The translations under genes were made by a program, and so were the position numbers. Under the pieces are notes generated by a model. That model was not told the origin of the DNA. It did not search any database and worked only from the letters and a program-made list of their open reading frames with translations. A stretch of DNA of 64,000 nt, taken from Rhodothermus profundi (GTDB lineage: Bacteria; Bacteroidota; Rhodothermia; Rhodothermales; Rhodothermaceae). The DNA lies in NCBI RefSeq assembly GCF_900142415.1, contig NZ_FRAU01000001.1, positions 422,620 through 486,619 of the forward strand, in the 5' to 3' direction. Below, in pieces: positions 16,050-23,910 of the stretch; within the stretch, counting starts at the first letter, position 1; every line of letters starts with the position of its first letter.

Positions 16050-17186
16050 CTAAACATCCGGGCGGTGCCAGCGTTCGCGAGCCAGCACAAAGCGGACGGC
16101 CAGCCGATGCGCAAAGCCCAGTTCGGAAGCCAGTCCGGCAAAGTCGCCAAAGCTGTAGTCAATGGTCAGGTGCCGGAGTCGCACGCCAGCGCCTACGGTG
16201 GGCGTCAGTTCCAGTCCAAAGCGTTCGGAGTACGCCAGGCGGTTGATGCCTGCCCGCAACGCCACGACGTCCCGGTACCAGAACTCGGCGCCCAGCCGGG
16301 GATGCAGCGACACGTCGCCCACATTCACGGCATAGGCTCGTTGCCCGTCGAACGCCACGTCCACATCGGCGGCCACCACCAGCCGGTGCAGCCCCAGTGG
16401 CTGCTCGTAAGCCGTGCCCAGTCGGAGCACAGGCAGCACCAGATAGGTGCCCCCTTTCGGCAGCTCCTGCCCGAAAGCTTCCTCAAACGTATAGGGCTGG
16501 CCTGTCTCCGGATTGATCGTCTCCAGCGCAAACGCTTCGGGATTGATGCTCCAGCTCTGCAGCATCGTCGAGAGGTCCTGCACCGTCACGCCCAGCCAGA
16601 AGCGGCCCAGCCGATAGCGCGCGCCCGCGTCCACGCTGTAGCCCCAGGCTTCGGCAAAGTCGCCGATCGTCCGGCGCACCACTTTGGCCGACACGCCCAG
16701 CGCCAGATCTTCGCCCAGCAGCCGGGCATAGCTGAAGTAAAAGGCATAGTCGGCTGCCGAGAACGTTTCGATGAACGACTCGGCCTGCGGCCTGGGCCGG
16801 TTGCGCACCGGGTCCCAGGCGTTCAGCGTGTTTTTGATGTCATTGACGCCGCTGCGGAAAACGGCCATGCCCAGCGTCGATGTGGCGCTGAGGGGCCAGG
16901 CCAGGGCTGCGTAATCGAACGACACGATCCCGGCAAAGCGCTCGGCATGCATGTAGGCCACTTCGGGATAGGCTAACGCGCTCAGCCCGGCCGGATTCCA
17001 GTAGGTGGCGTCCACATCGGTGGCCAGCGCAACATAGGCCCCCCCCATCCCGAGTGCCCGCCCCCCTACCCCGCCGGCCAGAAAGTCGGCGCCGTACTTG
17101 GCCACCCGCTGCCCCGTTGCCGGCAGTCCCAGCCCGCACCATCCCATCAGCAGCCAGAGAGCCGCCTGTCTTCTGAGATTGAACAT
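16050..17186 (-). CDS. PorV/PorQ-family outer-membrane beta-barrel protein
   Basis: This 378-residue protein has a cleavable signal peptide (MFNLRRQAALWLLMGWCGLGLPATGQ). The mature part begins with FLAGGVGGRALGMGGAYVALATDVDATYWNPAGLSAL, the signature of PorV/PorQ and FadL-like barrels. Alternating hydrophobic strands continue to the C-terminus. PorV carries type IX secretion substrates at the outer membrane. Some paralogues do other jobs, so a T9SS role is likely but not proven here. I chose the ATG at 17186 because it starts the signal peptide. The gene is divergent from the rlmI-like gene over a 130-bp spacer and heads the mtnA-tonB run. Confidence 0.87.
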   Translation of the reverse strand: MFNLRRQAALWLLMGWCGLGLPATGQRVAKYGADFLAGGVGGRALGMGGAYVALATDVDATYWNPAGLSALAYPEVAYMHAERFAGIVSFDYAALAWPLSATSTLGMAVFRSGVNDIKNTLNAWDPVRNRPRPQAESFIETFSAADYAFYFSYARLLGEDLALGVSAKVVRRTIGDFAEAWGYSVDAGARYRLGRFWLGVTVQDLSTMLQSWSINPEAFALETINPETGQPYTFEEAFGQELPKGGTYLVLPVLRLGTAYEQPLGLHRLVVAADVDVAFDGQRAYAVNVGDVSLHPRLGAEFWYRDVVALRAGINRLAYSERFGLELTPTVGAGVRLRHLTIDYSFGDFAGLASELGFAHRLAVRFVLARERWHRPDV

Positions 17187-17316
17187 GCGCTGCAGCTTCG
17201 CGTTGATGTTGGCTCGCAGTAGCAAAGGATCGCGGCGCCGGACGGTCCGGTGTACCCGGGACGAGACTCCAACCGGCAGGCGCCCGCCCCGTTCCCTGAT
17301 CCATCCGGTAGATCCC

Positions 17317-18525
17317 ATGCGCGCCCGCGTTGTACTCAAACCCGGCAAAGATAAGCTGCTGCGCCGCGGCTATCCGTGGGTGTTTGCCAACCAGCTTCAC
17401 CGCATCGAGGGGGAGCCTCGCAGCGGCGACGTGGTCGAGATCACGGCAGCCGATGGCACGACGTACGGCCTGGGCTTCTATCATGAACACTCGCAGATCG
17501 CCGTGCGCTTTCTGACGCCGGACCCCAACGCGCAGATCGACGCCGGTTTCTTTCGGCGGCGGCTGGAGCGGGCCCTTGCGCTGCGGCAGGCGGCCTTTGG
17601 CGACAGCACACACTACCGGCTCGTCTTCAGCGAAAGTGACGGCCTGCCCGGTACCATCATCGACCGCTACGGGGACGTGCTCACCTGGACCTGCCTCTGC
17701 TACGGCATGGAGCAACGCCGGGAGTTGTTGCTTGACCTGCTGGAGGAACTGCTGCGTCCGCGGGCGATCATTGAACGCAACGACCATGCGCTGCGCGAAA
17801 AAGATGGCCTGCCGCAGCGGCGCGGCGTGCTGCGCGGTCAGTATGGGGGTCCCGTGGAAATTGTCGAAGAGGGCGTGCGCTTTCGGGTGGATGTGCTGGA
17901 AGGCCTGAAGACGGGCTTTTTTCTGGACCAGCGGCTGCATCGCCCGGTAGTAGCCCGACTGGCCCGAGGACGCCGCGTGCTGGATGTGTTTTCGGCCGAC
18001 GGCGGATTCGGGCTGATGGCTGCAGCGCACGGGGCAGCGCATGTGCACCTGCTCGACATTTCCGAAACGGCCATGGAGCGGGCCCGCACCAATGCCCGCC
18101 TGAACGGTCTCGACACGAACCGTCTGACCTTTGATGTGGCCAATGCCCTGGACCGGCTGGGCGAGCTGGTCGCCCAAGGCGCTACCTATGAGCTGATCGT
18201 GCTCGATCCTCCCGCCTTTGCCCGAAGCAAACGCCATCTGGACGACGCCCGTCGGGCCTACCAACGCATCAACATCAGCGCCCTACGCCTGCTTCCGCCT
18301 GGTGGCCTCCTGGCCACGGCCTCCTGCTCGCAGGCCGTCGACGAAGCCACTTTTCTGAAAATCATCCACTACAGCGCCCGACGCGCCGGTTGCGCGCTGC
18401 GGCTGCTCTACCGCGGAACCCAGCCCCCCGACCATCCCGTGCTTGAAGCCATGCCGGAAACGGCCTACCTCAAGTTCTTTCTCTTTCAGAAACTCACCGA
18501 CGAAACCCCGCCGGTGCGGCAGTAA
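17317..18525 (+). CDS. RlmI-like class I rRNA large-subunit methyltransferase
   Basis: This 402-residue SAM-dependent enzyme is of the RlmI type, which makes m5C1962 in 23S rRNA. The N-terminal PUA-like domain (about 1-80) contains LLRRGYPWVFANQL. The central region has FSESDGLPGTIIDRYGD, typical of the family. The Rossmann domain has VLDVFSADGGFGLMAAAHGA as the SAM site and LIVLDPPAFARSK as the catalytic loop, with the ATASCSQAV motif near the C-terminus. The start at 17317 (MRARVVLKPGKDKLLRRG) matches the family's usual N-terminus. It is transcribed alone. Confidence 0.92.
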   Translation: MRARVVLKPGKDKLLRRGYPWVFANQLHRIEGEPRSGDVVEITAADGTTYGLGFYHEHSQIAVRFLTPDPNAQIDAGFFRRRLERALALRQAAFGDSTHYRLVFSESDGLPGTIIDRYGDVLTWTCLCYGMEQRRELLLDLLEELLRPRAIIERNDHALREKDGLPQRRGVLRGQYGGPVEIVEEGVRFRVDVLEGLKTGFFLDQRLHRPVVARLARGRRVLDVFSADGGFGLMAAAHGAAHVHLLDISETAMERARTNARLNGLDTNRLTFDVANALDRLGELVAQGATYELIVLDPPAFARSKRHLDDARRAYQRINISALRLLPPGGLLATASCSQAVDEATFLKIIHYSARRAGCALRLLYRGTQPPDHPVLEAMPETAYLKFFLFQKLTDETPPVRQ

Positions 18526-18734
18526 CGCAGTCCTGCAGCGTCTTTCCGGACGGCAACCTGCCCCCCCTCTTGCTTCCCCTCCCTGACCACACAGTTCGCC
18601 GAAGTACTAATTGCCGCATATAGGCGAAACCATCGAAATATGAACTTTTCTAAAAGATGTTATCCACGCTCCCTGACGGCATCAGAAAAAAAAGAAGCTT
18701 CTCAACCGTAAAACCTTTTCCTGTGTCAGGGCTT

Positions 18735-20267
18735 ATGAAGTGCTTTCAAACTGCTCGCATCACCCGGTGGCTCAAAACAGGTCTCTTGCTGGGTCTCTGC
18801 CTCAAGCTGGCAGAAAACACGTCAGCACAGTCACTGACCTGGTTGGGCAAATTACAGGGCGCTGCTGGTCCTTTTTGTCTTCCAGCTCCATCTGATTCAG
18901 CCGACGGCAGCGCTCCTTTCCGGACCCCCTGGGAGCCTGAGGCTCAATGGCCCTCGTCTAACAGCACGCCAGACCTCAGTATGCTCGACAACGCCGCAAG
19001 CTACGCTTCTGTTATCTCTGCTGACGGTCAGGTTGTTGCCGGTTGGGCCCAGGACGCCAGCAGTCGTCGCCGTGCTTTTCGCTGGACAGCTGAGTCCGGT
19101 CTCCAGGACCTCGGAACCCTCGGTGGCGACCAGAGCGAAGCGCTTGCTATTTCAGCCGATGGTCGCGTTGTGGTGGGATGGGCTCAGGCCTCCGACGGCA
19201 ACCGTCGTGCTTTTCGCTGGACGGCCGAGACCGGCCTCCAGGACCTCGGTTCGCTCGGCGGAAACTGGAGCTACGCTACCGCCGTCTCGGCCGATGGTCA
19301 GGTCGTTGTCGGATGGGCCCAGGACACCAGCGGCAACCGTCGTGCTTTTCGATGGACGGCTGCGTCCGGCCTCCAGGACCTCGGAACCCTCGGCGGCCGA
19401 TGGAGCGTGGCCACCGCCGTCTCGGCCGACGGCAACGTCGTTGTCGGATGGATCCAGGACACCAGCGGCAACCGTCGTGCTTTTCGATGGACGGCCGAGA
19501 CCGGTCTCCAGGACCTCGGTTCGCTCGGCGGAAACTGGAGCTACGCTACCGCCGTCTCGGCCGATGGCCGCGTCGTCGTCGGATATGTCAGAGACTTTAA
19601 CGGTAACTGGCATGCTTTCCGGTGGACCTCCGAGACTGGCATGCAAGATCTTGGAGCACCGGGAAAATTAGCAAGCTCTGCCGCTGTCGTTTCGGCCGAT
19701 GGGAGCATTATTATCGGGTGGATTGAAGACGCTAACCGCAACAGAAGTGCTTTTCAATGGACACTTCAAACGGGCTTCCAGGATCTGAACACGCGCTACG
19801 CCAGACTCCTTGCGGACGGTTCCCGACTCTTTGAAGCCGTAGCCCTCTCGCTCGATGGACGCTACATCACAGGCTACGGCTACAACGCCCAGACGCAGTG
19901 CATCGAAGCCTTTCTGCTTGACACCCAACCCCAACTCACCAACACCCACCCGCTATCTACATCGCCTGCTTTTGTCAAGCTACAAGTAGGCTACCCCAAT
20001 CCCTTCCACGCACAGTTTACTATCCCCTTTATGCTTTTCGAAGCGGCCTATGTTACCCTGCACATCTACGATGTCCTGGGGCGACGCCTGGCCACGCTGC
20101 TCGACGGACCACAGCCGCCGGGCTGGCACCAGGTGCACTGGGATGGCACTGATCTAGCCGGCCAACCGCTCCGTAACGGCCTGTACCTCTACCAGTTAGA
20201 AGCCCGATCCCTGACCAACGGCAGGCTCCGCTTCAAGCAAACACGCTCAGTCCTTCTCCTGCGATAG
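18735..20267 (+). CDS. Secreted HAF-type repeat protein with type IX secretion sorting domain
   Basis: This protein of about 510 residues has a signal peptide (KTGLLLGLCLKLAENTSAQ, ending near residue 32). Six 45-residue repeats (81-350) follow, built on LGxLGGxxSxAxAxSADGxVVVGWAQD and NRRAFRWTAETGLQD. Such HAF-type repeats probably fold as a beta-propeller or solenoid. Residues 416-510 match a C-terminal T9SS sorting domain: YPNPFHAQFTIPF, VTLHIYDVLGRRLATLLDG, GWHQVHWDGTDLAGQPLRNGLYLYQL. It is therefore expected at the cell surface or outside. The ATG at 18735 follows a CAGGG element; an ATG at 18657 would place 26 extra polar residues before the signal peptide. Its binding target is unknown. 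Confidence 0.85.
   Translation: MKCFQTARITRWLKTGLLLGLCLKLAENTSAQSLTWLGKLQGAAGPFCLPAPSDSADGSAPFRTPWEPEAQWPSSNSTPDLSMLDNAASYASVISADGQVVAGWAQDASSRRRAFRWTAESGLQDLGTLGGDQSEALAISADGRVVVGWAQASDGNRRAFRWTAETGLQDLGSLGGNWSYATAVSADGQVVVGWAQDTSGNRRAFRWTAASGLQDLGTLGGRWSVATAVSADGNVVVGWIQDTSGNRRAFRWTAETGLQDLGSLGGNWSYATAVSADGRVVVGYVRDFNGNWHAFRWTSETGMQDLGAPGKLASSAAVVSADGSIIIGWIEDANRNRSAFQWTLQTGFQDLNTRYARLLADGSRLFEAVALSLDGRYITGYGYNAQTQCIEAFLLDTQPQLTNTHPLSTSPAFVKLQVGYPNPFHAQFTIPFMLFEAAYVTLHIYDVLGRRLATLLDGPQPPGWHQVHWDGTDLAGQPLRNGLYLYQLEARSLTNGRLRFKQTRSVLLLR
18975..19784 (+). repeat. Six in-frame 135-bp tandem repeats
   Basis: The conserved segment encoding RAFRWT recurs at 19071, 19206, 19341, 19476, 19611 and 19746, always 135 bp apart. 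Units 3 and 5 (270 bp apart) share long stretches of identical DNA, while the flanking units are more diverged. This points to recent duplication of a two-unit block. Confidence 0.92.
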
Positions 20268-20282
20268 AACCTGACTGGGCAG

Positions 20283-20328
20283 AAGCGGCGGCCGGGTGGC
20301 TCGAAAAAAGGTTGCTCGGCCGCCGCTT
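20283..20328 (+). terminator. Terminator after the repeat protein gene
   Basis: A 12-bp perfect stem (AAGCGGCGGCCG at 20283-20294 with CGGCCGCCGCTT at 20317-20328) closes a 22-nt loop and is followed by TGCTTTAT. It lies 15 bp after the stop of the secreted repeat protein. The loop is longer than usual and the T-tract is weak. Confidence 0.6.
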
Positions 20329-20431
20329 TGCTTTATCCCAAGCTTTCTCCACGCACAGGCTTTCCGGTGCGCAGCCCAATCTGGCGTATAAGCACGGTAC
20401 GCCTTCAAATAATCCGCATGCGCCTGAACGA

Positions 20432-20459
20432 AAAAGCCGGCTCCTTATGGAGCCGGCCC
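20432..20459 (-). terminator. Rho-independent terminator of the nuo cluster
   Basis: On the minus strand a 9-bp stem (GCCGGCTCC and GGAGCCGGC at 20438-20446 and 20450-20458) with a 3-nt loop is followed by TTTTT. It sits 30 bp after the nuoN stop and is a textbook intrinsic terminator. Confidence 0.88.
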
Positions 20460-20488
20460 TGCTTGTCTGCCTATGGTTGACGCCTTAC

Positions 20489-21994
20489 TCAAGGTCCCCC
20501 AACTGTCATGGCTGCTGCTGGCGGTGCTGCTGGCATCGGGAAAAACGAGGTCGTTACCTCCAGCAATCCTGGCAGCACGCCCAGCAGCACAATGAGCACT
20601 ACGCACACCACCAGCACAGCCTGGGGCACCCACGGTACCGGGAAGGCCTGCTGCCGCACCGTTTCAGGTGCTTCTTCCGGTGATTTCATCCAGAAGACGT
20701 ACACCACGCGCAGGTAATAATAGGCCGACAGCACACTGGCCAACACGCCCACAATCACCAGCCAGGTCAGCCCCGCATCCACTGCCGGTGCAAAGACAGC
20801 GTACTTTGCAATGAATCCGGCCAGCGGAGGAAAGCCCGTCAGGCTGAACATAAAGAACGCCATGGCTACTCCTAGCAGTGGCCGTCGGTAGCCGATGCCC
20901 GCCAGCGAATCGACCGTCTGTTCATACCCTTCCTTGCCGTCCCACTCCAGGAAGGCCATCACGCCGAAAGCGCCGATGTTCATCAGTGCATAGACCAGCA
21001 GGTAGAACAGCGCGCCGGCATAGCCTTCTGGAGTGCCGGCAGCCAGACCGGTCAGGATATACCCGGCATGGGCGATCGACGAGTAGGCCAGCATGCGTTT
21101 TACGTTTCGCTGCACCAGGGCCAGCACGTTGCCCGCTACCATCGTCACCAGAGCGACCAGCGCCAGCAGCAATTGCCACCGCTCGGCTGGCAAAGCGGCA
21201 TCCAGCACGAGAACCAGCGCGGCAAAAGCGGCTGCTTTCGACGCGGCCGCCATATAACCAGTCAGCGTCGTCGGCGCCCCCTGGTAGACGTCGGGCGTCC
21301 ACATATGAAATGGCACCGCCCCTACCTTAAACAGAAAGCCGATCAGCAAGAGCGCCACGCCAGCCCAGAACAGAACCGGACGTACGCCTTCGGTGAGCTG
21401 CGCCGCCATCTGCGGCAGATACATCGTGCCCGTGGCCCCGTAGAGCAGCGCAATGCCGTACAGAAAAAAGCCTGTTGAGAACGCGCCCAGCAGGAAATAT
21501 TTCAGGGCGGCCTCGCCTGCTCCTACGTCTTCGCGGACCAGACCGGTCATAATGTACAGGCAAATCGACATGGTCTCCAGCCCCACAAAGATCGCGATCA
21601 GGCTATTGGCCGAGGCCAGCACAATCATCCCCACCGTCGCAAACAGAATCAATGCATAGACTTCACCATGCAGATGGCGAATGCGCTTCAGGTAGGGAAC
21701 CGAGAGCGCAATGGTTAAGAGTCCACTTAGCAGGATAATGGCATTCACAAACGACGCCATACCGCCCACACGGATCAACCCGTAAAAGGCGGTCTCCGGC
21801 GCACGCTCCAGTCCCCCCAGCTCCCAGAACAGAGCCAGCGCCAGCGTGCCAGCGGCTACCCAGGGAATAGGGGGGGCATCATTCTGAAACGCATCCCAGA
21901 CGACCAGGGCCAGTCCCACGACCGCTGTCAGCACCAGCGGAAAGGCTGCCCAGAGGTCGGCCGGAAGCATTCGGTAAGCTTCCAGTAAGTCCAT
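20489..21994 (-). CDS. nuoN: NADH-quinone oxidoreductase subunit N
   Basis: This 501-residue polytopic protein is one of the three antiporter-like, proton-pumping membrane subunits of respiratory complex I. About 14 hydrophobic helices are visible. Family segments include LFVGLETMSICLYIMTG-like sequence with the conserved Glu, LLIGFLFKVGAVPFHMWTPDVYQGAPTTLT with its Lys and His, and LVQRNVKRMLAYSSIAHAGYIL. The ATG lies 21 nt after the pterin dehydratase gene, which together with nhaD separates it from nuoM. The gene ends the cluster before a strong terminator. Confidence 0.96.
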   Translation of the reverse strand: MDLLEAYRMLPADLWAAFPLVLTAVVGLALVVWDAFQNDAPPIPWVAAGTLALALFWELGGLERAPETAFYGLIRVGGMASFVNAIILLSGLLTIALSVPYLKRIRHLHGEVYALILFATVGMIVLASANSLIAIFVGLETMSICLYIMTGLVREDVGAGEAALKYFLLGAFSTGFFLYGIALLYGATGTMYLPQMAAQLTEGVRPVLFWAGVALLLIGFLFKVGAVPFHMWTPDVYQGAPTTLTGYMAAASKAAAFAALVLVLDAALPAERWQLLLALVALVTMVAGNVLALVQRNVKRMLAYSSIAHAGYILTGLAAGTPEGYAGALFYLLVYALMNIGAFGVMAFLEWDGKEGYEQTVDSLAGIGYRRPLLGVAMAFFMFSLTGFPPLAGFIAKYAVFAPAVDAGLTWLVIVGVLASVLSAYYYLRVVYVFWMKSPEEAPETVRQQAFPVPWVPQAVLVVCVVLIVLLGVLPGLLEVTTSFFPMPAAPPAAAMTVGGP

Positions 21995-22015
21995 AGTGGA
22001 TGAGGCCTTTTTTCG

Positions 22016-22315
22016 TTACTTCACCCAGGCAATGCGCTCAATGGCACGGGCCAGCTCCACATCTCGGGCCGTTACCCGGTTGCCGGCCGCATGCGTGGTC
22101 AGCGCCAGCGTTACGCGGTTGTATACGTTATGCAGTTCGGGATGATGGTTCAATTGTTCTGCCTCGAATGCTATGCGGACGATAAAACTGACCGCCTCCC
22201 GAAAGCTGCCAAACGTGTAAGTTTTTTGCAGCCGATTGTCGGCATAGGTCCATCCTGGCAGCTCAGCCAGCGCTTCTTCTATGGCTTCCTGGCGCAGCGG
22301 TTCTACCTGGCTCAT
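22016..22315 (-). CDS. pcd: Pterin-4a-carbinolamine dehydratase
   Basis: This 99-residue protein matches the PCD/DCoH family. It has the active-site motif AEQLNHHPELHNVYNRVTLALTTH, an N-terminal GW pair (LPGWTYADNRLQKTYTF) and the usual length. The family dehydrates 4a-hydroxytetrahydrobiopterin during pterin recycling for aromatic amino acid hydroxylases. No hydroxylase lies in the window. It sits 9 nt after nhaD and 21 nt before nuoN, so it is co-transcribed with complex I. This placement has been reported for R. marinus; its purpose is not clear. Confidence 0.93.
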   Translation of the reverse strand: MSQVEPLRQEAIEEALAELPGWTYADNRLQKTYTFGSFREAVSFIVRIAFEAEQLNHHPELHNVYNRVTLALTTHAAGNRVTARDVELARAIERIAWVK

Positions 22316-22324
22316 AACCCCTCC

Positions 22325-23899
22325 TTAGCGAATCAGCAACTGTTCAAAGAAAGTATCCAGCGTAGGAAACAGCCCGCTGTAAAACAGCAGGTAAATCACA
22401 AAGTAAATCGGAATGAGGATCGGCAGCGAGTACTTTGTAACATAGCCCATGAAGGAGGGCATTTCTACCTTGTTTTCCTCCGCAATAGCCTTCACCATGA
22501 AGTTAGGAGCATTGCCAATATACGTCATTGCGCCGAAGAATACGGCTGCAATGGAAATCGCCTGCAGATAGAACCAGGTCCCGGGTTGGACGGTCGCTTC
22601 GGCGAAGGCCCTGACCTGTTCGGGCAAGTTTACGTCGAGCCCGAACTTACCCATGGCAGCTGCCAGGAAGTTCAGGTAGGTTGGCGCGTTGTCCAGTACG
22701 CTGGAGAGCACCCCGGTCCCCCAGTAGAACATTCCCACCGTAAGCTGCTCGGCATGCTCCTGCGCAAAGATGCTGATGAGTTGCAATGCCGGTTGCATTG
22801 TGGCAAAAATGCCCAGAAATAGCCACCCCACCTCACGAATGGGCTCAAACGTAAACTCGTTCTTTCGGAGCGCCTCTTTGTCGGCAAACTTGTAGGCCAG
22901 AACGGCCACTGTAAACATGATAATCTCCCGAATGCCGAACGGTATATGATAGTGTTCCCGCAGATCGGGTACCCAGTCAAAAACGTTGGGGTCGATAAAA
23001 ACCGACAGCACGATCACCAGCACCCAGAGAAAATTCTTGGCGCCCCGAATCTGCAAGAGCGGCTGCGATGGATCGGGATCCGGGCTCTCGGCCTTATTCC
23101 GGGCATCAATCACATAAAAGACCGCCAGAATCAGCAGGACGGTTGGTAGCCAGACAAACCATACATGGGTCAGCGTCCAGAAAAAGGGAACGCCCCGCAA
23201 AAAGCCCAGGAACAGCGGCGGATCTCCAATAGGCGTCAGTCCTCCGCCTACGTTCGCTACCAGAAAGATGAAAAAGATCAGATGGTAGGGCTTAAGCCTT
23301 CCTTTGTTCAGGCGCATATAGCTACGCACAAAGAGCATAGCAGCGCCTGTGGTGGCAATCAGGTTGGCGATGAGGGACCCGGCAAACAGCAGAATGACGT
23401 TGTTACGCGGCGTCCCTTTTGCATTGATATTGATATAGATACCGCTGGCTGCAATGAACAGCGAGGCCACCAGGGCAATAAACGACAGGTACTCTTCAAT
23501 GGCGTGCACCACCGGCGTGGTCGATCCCAGCCCGAAGATGTAGTAAAGCGAAACGATCAGCCCGAGCGCGACGGCATACTTGGGATAGTGATGGTGCCAG
23601 TGGTGCGGATAGAAAAGGGGCCCGGTGGCGATCATGATCAGCAGGATTGCAAACGGTAACACAAGCCAGACGGGTGGCCGCGGGCCATGCTCGTCAGCTG
23701 CGGTGTGCGCTTCCTCGGCAGCCACTGCGGACGTGTCAGAAGCGTGCGGCAACGTTTCGACCGCTGCAACCACCGACGTGGCAACAGTCGGTGCTTCCTG
23801 AGCCCAGCTTTTCCCTACAGGGAGCAGCAGCCATATGACAAGCGGGCCCAGCACGCGCGCCAGCCCGCCTCCAGGAACCTGCAAATGCTGTGCGTTCAT
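22325..23899 (-). CDS. nhaD: NhaD-type Na+/H+ antiporter
   Basis: This 524-residue transporter of the citrate-transporter/ion-transporter superfamily resembles NhaD antiporters. A signal-peptide-like N-terminus (to about residue 35, SWAQ) and a His/Glu-rich stretch precede about 12 membrane helices. Family-like segments are LFAGSLIANLIATTGAAML, FLVANVGGGLTPIGDPPLFLGFL and GVLSSVLDNAPTYLNFLAAAMG. The Asp in IGDPP and SVLDNAP are likely ion-binding residues. It lies 11 nt after nuoM and 9 nt before pcd. Co-expression with complex I suggests that sodium extrusion is tied to respiratory energy; function is inferred from family. Confidence 0.9.
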   Translation of the reverse strand: MNAQHLQVPGGGLARVLGPLVIWLLLPVGKSWAQEAPTVATSVVAAVETLPHASDTSAVAAEEAHTAADEHGPRPPVWLVLPFAILLIMIATGPLFYPHHWHHHYPKYAVALGLIVSLYYIFGLGSTTPVVHAIEEYLSFIALVASLFIAASGIYININAKGTPRNNVILLFAGSLIANLIATTGAAMLFVRSYMRLNKGRLKPYHLIFFIFLVANVGGGLTPIGDPPLFLGFLRGVPFFWTLTHVWFVWLPTVLLILAVFYVIDARNKAESPDPDPSQPLLQIRGAKNFLWVLVIVLSVFIDPNVFDWVPDLREHYHIPFGIREIIMFTVAVLAYKFADKEALRKNEFTFEPIREVGWLFLGIFATMQPALQLISIFAQEHAEQLTVGMFYWGTGVLSSVLDNAPTYLNFLAAAMGKFGLDVNLPEQVRAFAEATVQPGTWFYLQAISIAAVFFGAMTYIGNAPNFMVKAIAEENKVEMPSFMGYVTKYSLPILIPIYFVIYLLFYSGLFPTLDTFFEQLLIR

Positions 23900-23910
23900 G
23901 GGACGTCGGG

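Noticed and set aside
16840..18264. Minus-strand ORF of 474 codons across rlmI and the PorV-like gene
   Set aside because: It overlaps two well-supported genes in another frame, and its end runs into the PorV-like protein out of frame. The composition looks like an antisense artefact.
18657..18734. Earlier ATG for the secreted repeat protein
   Set aside because: It would add 26 polar residues before a clear signal peptide; the ATG at 18735 has a CAGGG element upstream.
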